Position numbers and translations under genes: made by a program. A model generated the notes under the pieces. The model saw only the letters and a program-made list of their open reading frames with translations, ran no database searches and had not been told where the DNA came from. Positions 1-5,945 of a stretch of DNA of 6,932 nucleotides are shown piece after piece. Every line of letters begins with the position of its first letter. The stretch's first letter is position 1. Origin of the DNA: an uncultured Variovorax sp. (GTDB taxonomy: Bacteria; Pseudomonadota; Gammaproteobacteria; Burkholderiales; Burkholderiaceae_C); NCBI GenBank assembly GCA_903872875.1, contig CAIQMJ010000351.1, forward strand, positions 1 through 6,932, in the 5' to 3' direction.

Positions 1-1272
1 CTGCCGAAGCAAATTCAGGACAGACTGCACCTTGGTGCGAGGCCGTTCGGCACGCTGCTGGATGGCAAGCGGCGTCCAGCCGGCGGCGCCTGCCGGCTCG
101 CGCAGCAGCACGCGGCAGACGGCTTCGATGTCCGACATTTCCGGATAGCCGCCGGCGAGGAAGAACTTCTGGACCGCGATGTCCTTCGGCAGGAACAACA
201 GCGTGCAATGCGCCGGCTGGCCATCGCGTCCGGCCCGGCCGGACTCCTGGTAGTAGGCGTCGAGCGCGGCCGGCATCTGGTAATGCAGCACGAAGCGGAT
301 GTCGGGCTTGTCGATCCCCATGCCGAACGCATTGGTCGCCACCATCACCCGCGTCGCGCCGGACATGAAGGCGTCCTGCGCCTCGCGCCGCTCTGCAGCC
401 GGCCGTTTGCCGTGGTACACGCCCGCCGGCTCGCCGGCCGCGCGCAGCGCATTGCACAGGTGCTCGGCGGCCTTCACCGTCGCGGCATAGACGATGCCGC
501 TGCCTTCGCTCTCGCGCACCAGCGTGATGGCGCGCTCCAGCTTGTCGGCCTCGGTGGTCGCCTGTTCGACCGCGTAGCGCAGGTTGGCGCGGTAGCTGCC
601 GGTATCGATAAGGCCGGCTTTCGGGATGCCGAGCCGTGTCATCACGTCGGCTGCGACTTCGTCGCCTGCCGTCGCGGTGAGCGCCAGCACGGTCGGCTGG
701 CCGAGCGCCTTGCGGGCCGGGCCGATCTCCATGAAGGCCGGGCGGAAGTCGTGGCCCCATTGCGAGATGCAATGCGCCTCGTCGACGGCAAGCAGGGCCG
801 TCGGATGGGTGTTGAGCAGCGCGAGGAAAGCCGGATCGGCCAGGCGTTCCGGGGTGGTGAGCACGATGCGGGCCGAGCCGTCGGCAATGGCGCGTTCGGC
901 GCTGCGAAGTTCATCGGTGCCAAGCTGGCTGTTGAGCTGCACCGCGGCGACGCCCTGGGCTTCCAGCTTCTCGCACTGGTCCTTCATCAACGCGATGAGC
1001 GGCGACACGACCACCGTCCGGCCTTCCAGCAGCAGCGCCGGCAACTGGTAGCACAACGACTTGCCGGCGCCGGTGGGCATCACGGCCAGCGTCGACCGGC
1101 CGGCCAGCACGCGACCGATCACTTCGGCCTGGCCGGGCCGCAACTGCTGCAGGCCGAACACCTCGCGCAGCAGCCTGGCCGGTCGTCCGCCAGCGCATGC
1201 CATGGTGGGCTCGAACACGCCGGGCGGCCGAGGCTTTGCAATGCGGGCGGGTGTGCGGGGCGTTCGCGCCAT
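1..1272 (-). CDS. recQ: RecQ-family ATP-dependent DNA helicase, 3' end outside window
   Basis: This is an SF2 3'-5' DNA helicase that unwinds recombination and repair intermediates. The frame is open from an ATG at 1272 to the window edge, giving 424 visible residues. Motifs seen in order are the Q-motif region (FGLQQLRPGQ), Walker A MPTGAGKS at about residues 65-72, DEAH at 164-167 followed by CISQWGHDFRP, ALTATA (motif III), ATNAFGMGIDKP around 312-323 and motif VI QESGRAGRDG at 342-351. Together these form a complete two-lobe RecQ core. After motif VI only one cysteine (about residue 386) is visible, so the four-cysteine zinc site of E. coli RecQ is not seen where it would be expected; a winged-helix or HRDC part could lie beyond the edge. 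The 1272 start has a GGAG 10 bases upstream. An in-frame ATG at 1203 would remove a basic, proline-rich 23-residue leader but lacks a clear ribosome site. The gene diverges from nadE. Confidence 0.95.
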   Translation of the reverse strand, partial: MARTPRTPARIAKPRPPGVFEPTMACAGGRPARLLREVFGLQQLRPGQAEVIGRVLAGRSTLAVMPTGAGKSLCYQLPALLLEGRTVVVSPLIALMKDQCEKLEAQGVAAVQLNSQLGTDELRSAERAIADGSARIVLTTPERLADPAFLALLNTHPTALLAVDEAHCISQWGHDFRPAFMEIGPARKALGQPTVLALTATAGDEVAADVMTRLGIPKAGLIDTGSYRANLRYAVEQATTEADKLERAITLVRESEGSGIVYAATVKAAEHLCNALRAAGEPAGVYHGKRPAAERREAQDAFMSGATRVMVATNAFGMGIDKPDIRFVLHYQMPAALDAYYQESGRAGRDGQPAHCTLLFLPKDIAVQKFFLAGGYPEMSDIEAVCRVLLREPAGAAGWTPLAIQQRAERPRTKVQSVLNLLRQ

Positions 1273-1436
1273 CGAATTCGGTCTCCGGAAGGTCCCGGGA
1301 CGACAACCGGGCATCTCCCGTGGTGTACCGGCTGGAGGCGGCGCAAGGCTGTAGGGCCGGTCCTTCTCGCCGCGTAGGCAGTGGAGCGTGCGTATCGGCG
1401 TACAACCCTGGCCGGGACGGATTTTGTGGACGACGG

Positions 1437-1460
1437 GACAATCGCGGGGCGAGACAATCG
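1437..1460. repeat. Direct repeat of GACAATCG, 16 bases apart
   Basis: The octamer GACAATCG occurs exactly twice, at 1437-1444 and 1453-1460, with an 8-base GC-rich spacer (CGGGGCGA). The repeat lies about 75-97 bases before the nadE start. A spacing near one and a half helical turns could suit a regulator that binds direct repeats, but no known operator is recognised and chance is possible. Confidence 0.4.
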
Positions 1461-1496
1461 GACCCCCTGAGTCGAATGTCCGACCGGGCTGCGCGA

Positions 1497-1520
1497 GTCC
1501 GCAAGTCCGTATGTCCGCAA
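1497..1520 (+). repeat. Triple 8-base tandem repeat in nadE leader
   Basis: Three consecutive 8-base units, GTCCGCAA, GTCCGTAT and GTCCGCAA, occupy 1497-1520. The middle unit differs from the flanking identical ones at two positions. The array ends one base before the nadE Shine-Dalgarno sequence. A fourth GTCCG lies at 1478-1482, outside the array. The repeat is read directly from the sequence, and its function is unknown. Confidence 0.6.
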
Positions 1521-1521
1521 A

Positions 1522-1527
1522 GAAGGA
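1522..1527 (+). promoter_or_regulatory. Ribosome binding site of nadE
   Basis: GAAGGA lies six bases before the GTG at 1534. It supports GTG as the start of nadE. The ATG at 1511 is out of frame with nadE and meets a stop after eight codons. Confidence 0.75.
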
Positions 1528-1533
1528 AAGCAA

Positions 1534-3621
1534 GTGACCGAAGTCGCCGAAGCCGCCAGAGCCGCGTTTCTCAATCCCTACCGCCATGGCTTCGCGCGCG
1601 TGGCGGTCGCGGTGCCGCGCAACCGGGTGGCCGACCCGGTGTTCAATGCCGCCGAAACCATCGCGATGTACCGCGAGGCGGCGGGCACGGGTTCCGTCGT
1701 CGTCGCGTTCCCGGAGCTGGGCATATCGGCCTACACCTGCGACGACCTGTTCCACCAGGCGGCGCTGCTCGACGCCTGCGAAGCCGCGCTGCAGCAGGTG
1801 GTCGATGCGTCGAAGGACATCGGCGCGCTGGCCATCGTCGGCCTGCCGCTGCGGTTGGACCATCGGCTGTTCAACTGCGCGGCGCTGGTCGCGGGCGGCC
1901 GGCTGCTGGGCGTGATGCCCAAGACCTATCTGCCGAACTACGGCGAGTTCTACGAAGGGCGCCAGTTCGCCGCGGCCGACAGCGCCCTGGCCACCGAGAT
2001 CACGCTGTGCGGCAGCCGCGTGCCTTTCGGCACCGAGCTGATCTTCCAGGCGCGCCAGCTGCCGCTGCTCAAGGTGCATGTCGAAATCTGCGAGGACGTC
2101 TGGGTGCCGATACCGCCCTCGAGCTATGCGGCGCTGGCGGGTGCGACGGTGCTGGTCAATCTGTCGGCCTCGAACGTGACGATCGGCAAGGCCGACTATC
2201 GCCACAGCCTGGTGAGCATGCAGTCGGCGCGCTGCCTGGCGGCCTACCTGTACTCGTCGGCCGGCATCGGCGAATCGACCACCGACCTGGCCTGGGATGG
2301 CCAGGCGCTGATCTACGAGAGCGGCGACCTGCTGGCCGAGAGCCAGCGCTTCAGCAACACGTCGAACCTGATCTCGGCCGACGTCGATCTGGAACGCATG
2401 TCGCGCGAGCGCATGCGGCAGAACAGCTTCGGCGTATCGGCGCACAAGCACCACGCCGAGCTGTCGGGCTGGCGCACGGTCGAGTTCGACCTGGCGGTAC
2501 CGGCCACGGTGCCGAACGGCCTGCTGCGCCGGGTGGAGCGCTTTCCGTACGTGCCGTCCAACAGCGCGCGGCGCGACGAGCGCTGCCAGGAAGTCTTCAA
2601 CATCCAGGTGCAGTCGCTGGTACAGCGGCTGGAAGCCAGCGGCATCGAGAAGGTCGTGATCGGCGTTTCGGGCGGGCTCGATTCGACGCATGCCTTGCTG
2701 GTCTGCGCGCAGGCGATGGACCGGCTCGGCCGGCCGCGCGCCAACATCCTCGGCTTCACGATGCCGGGCTTCGCGACCAGCGGACGCACGCTGCAGCAGG
2801 CGCACCAGCTGATGGCCGCGATCGGGTGCACGGCGCGCGAGATCGACATCCGCCCGAGCTGCCGCCAGATGCTGGCCGATCTCGGCCATCCGTACGGCGA
2901 CGGCGTGCCGCAGTACGACATCACCTTCGAGAACGTGCAGGCCGGCGAGCGCACCAGCCACCTGTTTCGCCTCGCCAACTTCCACAACGCGATCGTCGTC
3001 GGCACCGGCGACCTGAGCGAGCTCGCGCTCGGCTGGTGCACCTACGGCGTGGGCGACCACATGTCGCACTACAACGTGAACGCGAGCGTGCCCAAGACGC
3101 TGATCAAGCACCTGGTGCGCTGGGTCGCCGACAGCCGGGTGCTGGGCGGCGAGGGCAGCACGGTGCTGCATGCGATCGTCGACACCGAAGTCAGTCCGGA
3201 ACTGGTGCCCTACGACGCGCTCGACGTGGCGGCACAGCCCGGCCAGAAGACCGAGGACACGATCGGACCGTACGAGCTGCAGGACTTCCATCTGTACTAC
3301 ACGCTGCGCTACGGCTTCAAGCCGAGCAAGGTGGCCTATCTGGCGTACATCGCGTGGCACGACCGCGCGCAGGGGGGCTGGCCCGACGGCATGGAAGGCG
3401 AGGGCGCGCGCAACGAATACGCGCTGCCCGCGATCCGCAAGCACCTGGGCACCTTCCTGTGGCGCTTCTTCAAGACCAGCCAGTTCAAGCGCTCCTGCGT
3501 GCCGAATGCGCCGAAGGTTGGCTCGGGCGGCTCGCTGTCGCCGCGCGGTGACTGGCGTGCGCCGAGCGATTCGGAAGCGGTGGTCTGGCTGGCCGACCTG
3601 GAGACGGTGCCGGGCGAGTGA
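1534..3621 (+). CDS. nadE: Glutamine-dependent NAD+ synthetase
   Basis: This 695-residue cytoplasmic enzyme makes NAD+ from deamido-NAD+, ATP and glutamine, the last step of NAD biosynthesis. The N-terminal half is a nitrilase-type glutaminase with a complete Glu-Lys-Cys triad: Glu61 in FPELGISAY, Lys130 in MPKTYLPNY and Cys186 in VEICEDVWVP. The C-terminal half is the ATP-pyrophosphatase synthetase, with the P-loop SGGLDST at about 379-385, GTGDLSELALGW from 490, then YGVGDHMSHYN, and the closing LSPRGDWRAPS. Its layout closely follows the M. tuberculosis NadE (about 680 residues) rather than the short ammonia-dependent E. coli form, so it should channel ammonia from its own amidase domain. 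The start is GTG with a good ribosome site. The upstream leader has unusual repeats, and the gene is monocistronic as far as can be seen, with the next gene convergent. Confidence 0.98.
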   Translation: MTEVAEAARAAFLNPYRHGFARVAVAVPRNRVADPVFNAAETIAMYREAAGTGSVVVAFPELGISAYTCDDLFHQAALLDACEAALQQVVDASKDIGALAIVGLPLRLDHRLFNCAALVAGGRLLGVMPKTYLPNYGEFYEGRQFAAADSALATEITLCGSRVPFGTELIFQARQLPLLKVHVEICEDVWVPIPPSSYAALAGATVLVNLSASNVTIGKADYRHSLVSMQSARCLAAYLYSSAGIGESTTDLAWDGQALIYESGDLLAESQRFSNTSNLISADVDLERMSRERMRQNSFGVSAHKHHAELSGWRTVEFDLAVPATVPNGLLRRVERFPYVPSNSARRDERCQEVFNIQVQSLVQRLEASGIEKVVIGVSGGLDSTHALLVCAQAMDRLGRPRANILGFTMPGFATSGRTLQQAHQLMAAIGCTAREIDIRPSCRQMLADLGHPYGDGVPQYDITFENVQAGERTSHLFRLANFHNAIVVGTGDLSELALGWCTYGVGDHMSHYNVNASVPKTLIKHLVRWVADSRVLGGEGSTVLHAIVDTEVSPELVPYDALDVAAQPGQKTEDTIGPYELQDFHLYYTLRYGFKPSKVAYLAYIAWHDRAQGGWPDGMEGEGARNEYALPAIRKHLGTFLWRFFKTSQFKRSCVPNAPKVGSGGSLSPRGDWRAPSDSEAVVWLADLETVPGE

Positions 3622-3670
3622 TCCGGCAGGCCGGTCGTGCCAGGCGGCCGGTGGCCTCGGACGTGTCGAA
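3622..3670. other. Convergent intergenic gap without clear terminator
   Basis: These 49 bases separate the nadE stop from the stop of the convergent SRPBCC gene. The heptamer GGCCGGT occurs twice as a direct repeat. Only 4-base-pair GC stems are possible and there is no T-tract on either strand, so no intrinsic terminator is visible. Transcripts from either side may end by Rho or run into the opposite gene. Confidence 0.6.
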
Positions 3671-4144
3671 CTACAGCGTCGCGACCAGCGCTTCCAGCTG
3701 GTCCGTCGCAATGCCCCAGCCCTGGTGGAAGCCCATTTTCTCGTGGGCTTCGCGGTCTTCCTTCGTCCAGTGGCGTGCGCGGGCGGTGTAGCGGGTCGCA
3801 TCGCCTTCGGGCTCGAAGGTCAGGATCAGCGTCATGAAGGGCTTGGCCGACGGCACCCAGGCCTCGGTGTAGGCATCGGTCGCGACCAGCCTGGCGTTGG
3901 GCACCACTTCGAGGTACACGCCGGGATTGGGGTACTCGTTGCCGTCCGGGTCGCGCATCACGATCAGGCTGCTGCCGCCTGGGCGCAGGTCGACCTGGGC
4001 GGACGCGACGGTCCAGGGCTTCGGCGTGAACCACTGCACCAGCAGCGCCGGTTCGGTCCAGGCGCGGAACAGCTTGTCGGGCGTGGCGCGGATGAGGCGG
4101 GTCAGGACGAGTTCGCGGTCGGTCGCGTCGTGGACGTCAGTCAT
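3671..4144 (-). CDS. SRPBCC / AHSA1 (START-like) domain protein
   Basis: This is a small 157-residue soluble protein of the Activator of Hsp90 ATPase homologue 1-like (AHSA1, SRPBCC superfamily) group, whose helix-grip fold forms a hydrophobic ligand cavity. Diagnostic features are the N-terminal strand ending in RLIRATPDKLFRAWTEP (about 16-32), LVQWFTP (35-41), VDLRPGG (51-57), the GNEYPNPGVYLEV stretch (68-80) and a C-terminal helix GWGIATDQLEALVATL. The length matches a single complete domain. The ATG at 4144 is preceded by AAGGAA (minus strand, 4157-4152) with 7 bases of spacing. That site lies inside the upstream transporter gene, whose stop overlaps this start by 8 bases, so translation is probably coupled. 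A family function in bacteria is mostly unknown; ligand binding or a stress role is inference. Confidence 0.93.
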   Translation of the reverse strand: MTDVHDATDRELVLTRLIRATPDKLFRAWTEPALLVQWFTPKPWTVASAQVDLRPGGSSLIVMRDPDGNEYPNPGVYLEVVPNARLVATDAYTEAWVPSAKPFMTLILTFEPEGDATRYTARARHWTKEDREAHEKMGFHQGWGIATDQLEALVATL

Positions 4145-5093
4145 GGCGTGGTTCCTTGTGCGGTGGTTGACCGCTGGAATTCTGCCTTGCCTGCACGACG
4201 CCGCTGGCCAGAGCGACGCCGACCAGCGCGAGCGCGACGGCCAGCCAGTCGAGTGGCGCCAGCGCATCGCCCAGCCACCACCAGCCGCCCAGGGCCGAGA
4301 TCACCGGCGCGAGTCCACCGAACGCGGCGGCGCGTGCGGCGCCCAGGCGTCCGATGGCCACGCCGAAGATGGCCAGGCCCAGCAATCCGGCCACCACGCC
4401 TTGCCAGGCGGCCTGCCACAGCAGGTCGCGCAGGGGCGCTTCGAACAGCCGCAACTCGCCGCGCCACAGCAGCCAGGGCAACAGCAGCACGGCCGACCAG
4501 GCATTGACGACGGCGGCGCCCTGCCACGCCGTCAACCCGCTGCGCCGGAAGCACAGCGTGAAGCCGGCCCACAGCGCTGCGGCCGTCAGGAAAAGCAGGT
4601 CGCCGCGCCAGGCGCCGGCCGTCGCCATGCCGCCGGCCGAGCCGTTGAATGAATCGGTCAGCGAGCCGCCGCCCAGCAGCAGCACGCCGCCGGCCATGCA
4701 GCCCAGGCCCAGCGTGCGCCAGCGGTCCGGGCGGTCGCGCCAGAGTGCCCACGCGAAGAGCGCGGCGAACAGCGGCGACGCGCCTGCCATCAGCACCCCC
4801 ATGTGCGCGGCCGGCGCAAGGCGCGTGCCGCTCATCGCGATCAGGCCAAAGGGCAATCCCGCGCCGAGCACCATGCCGAGCAGCAGGTGGCGCGGCACGC
4901 TGCGCGGCAGCAGGCCGGTGCGTCGCCAGAGCGGCCACAGCAGCAGCGCCGGGATCAGGTAGCGCAGCAGTGCGAGGTCGGCCGGCGCGATGGTGGTGGT
5001 GGTCGATTGGCGCGTCACCACCTGCCAGAGGCCGCCGATCAGGGCGGAGGCGATGCCGGCCAGCAGGCCGACGGCAAGACGGGAAGAGATCAA
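4137..5093 (-). CDS. EamA-family DMT transporter (ten-helix permease)
   Basis: This is a 318-residue inner-membrane protein of the drug/metabolite transporter superfamily, with two repeated EamA halves of about five helices each. Hydrophobic segments run through the whole chain, beginning LAVGLLAGIASALIGG near residue 6 and ending WLAVALALVGVALASG just before a short polar tail. The linker RDRPDRW, flanked by GASPLFAALFAWALW, and the second-half LAPVISALGGWWWLGD are typical of EamA proteins. The first loop carries a run of four threonines. The start chosen is TTG at 5093, because GGAG lies 7 bases upstream, the first helix follows directly and the length fits the family. The frame stays open upstream into the AraC gene but encodes nothing membrane-like there. 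The gene lies 35 bases after the AraC stop and overlaps the SRPBCC start. Exporters of amino acids, metabolites or drugs are common in the family; the substrate here is unknown. Confidence 0.93.
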   Translation of the reverse strand: MISSRLAVGLLAGIASALIGGLWQVVTRQSTTTTIAPADLALLRYLIPALLLWPLWRRTGLLPRSVPRHLLLGMVLGAGLPFGLIAMSGTRLAPAAHMGVLMAGASPLFAALFAWALWRDRPDRWRTLGLGCMAGGVLLLGGGSLTDSFNGSAGGMATAGAWRGDLLFLTAAALWAGFTLCFRRSGLTAWQGAAVVNAWSAVLLLPWLLWRGELRLFEAPLRDLLWQAAWQGVVAGLLGLAIFGVAIGRLGAARAAAFGGLAPVISALGGWWWLGDALAPLDWLAVALALVGVALASGVVQARQNSSGQPPHKEPRHD

Positions 5094-5100
5094 GGCAGGG

Positions 5101-5104
5101 CTCC
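5101..5104 (-). promoter_or_regulatory. Ribosome binding site deciding the TTG start of the transporter
   Basis: GGAG on the minus strand (5104-5101) lies 7 bases before TTG at 5093. No ATG or GTG in the frame is as well placed near the first membrane helix, so this site is the main argument for the TTG start. Confidence 0.55.
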
Positions 5105-5128
5105 GACAAGGGAACCGCCAGTCTGGCC

Positions 5129-5911
5129 TCAGGTGTGGACGGGCGCTGCCAGATTCGTGCGCAGTTGGCCTGGTGTGCGGCCGAAGTTGCGGCGGAACAC
5201 GCCGGTGAAATGACTGTGGCTTGCATAGCCGAGGTCGGCGGCGAGCGCGCTCAGGTCCTGCTCGCCCTGGCGCAGGCGATCGAGCGCGGCCGTCATCCGC
5301 AACTGCGTGCGGAAGCCGTGCAGGCTCTGGCCGGTCTGCTGGCGGAAGCGCCGCGCCAGATGAAAAGCCGAGCAGCTCGCGGCGCGCGCGATGTCGGTCA
5401 GCGTGTCGCCGCGGCTGGGGTCGGCAGCGATGTGTTCGCGTGCCCGCTCGACCGCGCGATGGAACCGTTGCTGATGTTGCGCCCCGTCGTCGGCGATGGA
5501 ACGCAGCGTGTCGATCCAGCGTGCCAGCCCTTCCTCGACGTGGAGCGCTTCCATCGTCCGTGCGGCGACGGCGCATGCCCAGCGGCCCAGGTCGGCCTGC
5601 AGCCCGAGCGGCAATGGCGAGCGCCCGACGAACCCCGGGTCTTCGACCAGCGTCAGCAGCGTGCTGCGCTGGCGCGCCCATGGGCGCCGCAGCCGATAGC
5701 CATGGTCCGGCGAGAGCCACAGTGCAGAAGCCGGGTCGCAGACAAAGGCGCCGTCGCCGATGCGGCATTCGAAGGACAGGTCCACCGGCAGCAGCAGGCT
5801 GAAGCCGGCGACGCGGTAGTCGTCGCTCCAGGCCGGGTGGGCGCCGTCGAGCTGCACCTGGTGCCAGCCGAGCAGCGGGCTGTCGAACACCGTGCGGCGC
5901 GCGTAGGCCAT
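5129..5911 (-). CDS. AraC-family transcriptional regulator
   Basis: This is a 260-residue cytoplasmic DNA-binding regulator. The N-terminal part (about 1-120) is a cupin-like sensor region, with segments such as LPVDLSFECRIGDGAFVC and SALWLSPDHGYRLRRP. The C-terminal part (about 157-250) is a standard AraC double helix-turn-helix: LTDIARAASCSAFHLARRF (about 171-189) and LSALAADLGYASHSHFTGVF (about 220-239), ending FGRTPGQLR. The length is normal for the family. The ATG at 5911 fits the sensor start, although no good Shine-Dalgarno is visible. A perfect 9-base tandem duplication covers the start and the bases before it. The gene lies 34 bases after the stop of the MDR dehydrogenase and 35 bases before the transporter. 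The likely role is ligand-dependent control of this cluster or of a nearby gene; that is inferred from position. Confidence 0.95.
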   Translation of the reverse strand: MAYARRTVFDSPLLGWHQVQLDGAHPAWSDDYRVAGFSLLLPVDLSFECRIGDGAFVCDPASALWLSPDHGYRLRRPWARQRSTLLTLVEDPGFVGRSPLPLGLQADLGRWACAVAARTMEALHVEEGLARWIDTLRSIADDGAQHQQRFHRAVERAREHIAADPSRGDTLTDIARAASCSAFHLARRFRQQTGQSLHGFRTQLRMTAALDRLRQGEQDLSALAADLGYASHSHFTGVFRRNFGRTPGQLRTNLAAPVHT

Positions 5912-5928
5912 GGCGTCGGTGGCGTCGG
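5911..5928. repeat. Perfect 9-base tandem duplication at the AraC start
   Basis: TGGCGTCGG is present twice in a row, at 5911-5919 and 5920-5928. On the minus strand this reads CCGACGCCA twice, with the second copy running into the ATG. The repeat occupies half of the 34-base gap to the upstream gene, where a ribosome site would be expected. It may be a slipped-strand duplication. Confidence 0.6.
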
Positions 5929-5945
5929 CGGTGCGCCGGCCGTGC

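Larger units (their letters stand above)
1273..1533. promoter_or_regulatory. Divergent recQ/nadE intergenic region
   Basis: This 261-base gap separates the two divergent starts and must carry both promoters. I found no convincing sigma-70 -35/-10 pair on either strand. Less GC-rich patches lie around 1421-1429 and 1437-1460. Visible structure includes a repeated octamer GACAATCG (1437 and 1453), a dyad TCGGAC/GTCCGA (1458-1463 with 1478-1483) and a triple 8-base tandem repeat (1497-1520). All of these sit on the nadE side, which suggests they belong to nadE control. A GGAG at 1283-1286 (read on the minus strand) serves as the likely recQ ribosome site. Confidence 0.6.

Noticed and set aside
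1195..1206. Adjacent palindromes GCATGC and CCATGG within recQ
   Set aside because: Two 6-base restriction-type palindromes inside coding sequence, easily explained by chance in this composition.
208..1377. 389-codon plus-strand frame antisense to recQ
   Set aside because: No family resemblance, and the minus strand carries every RecQ helicase motif in order. It is a shadow of a GC-rich gene.
1197..3551. Very long open frame (784 codons) on the plus strand overlapping nadE in another frame
   Set aside because: Its product is arginine/alanine/glycine-rich with no recognisable domain, while the nadE frame matches its family along its whole length. Long spurious frames are expected at this GC content.
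3622..3670. Bidirectional terminator in the convergent gap
   Set aside because: Only 4-base-pair stems and no T-tract. The GGCCGGT copies are direct, not inverted, repeats.
3170..4507. 445-codon plus-strand frame running from nadE into the convergent genes
   Set aside because: It crosses the end of nadE, the gap and two minus-strand genes with no domain of its own.
5094..5768. N-terminal extension of the transporter frame into the AraC gene (ATG at 5768)
   Set aside because: The added 225 residues are Arg/Pro-rich with no membrane character and lie wholly over the AraC coding region. The TTG at 5093 with GGAG gives a normal-sized EamA protein.
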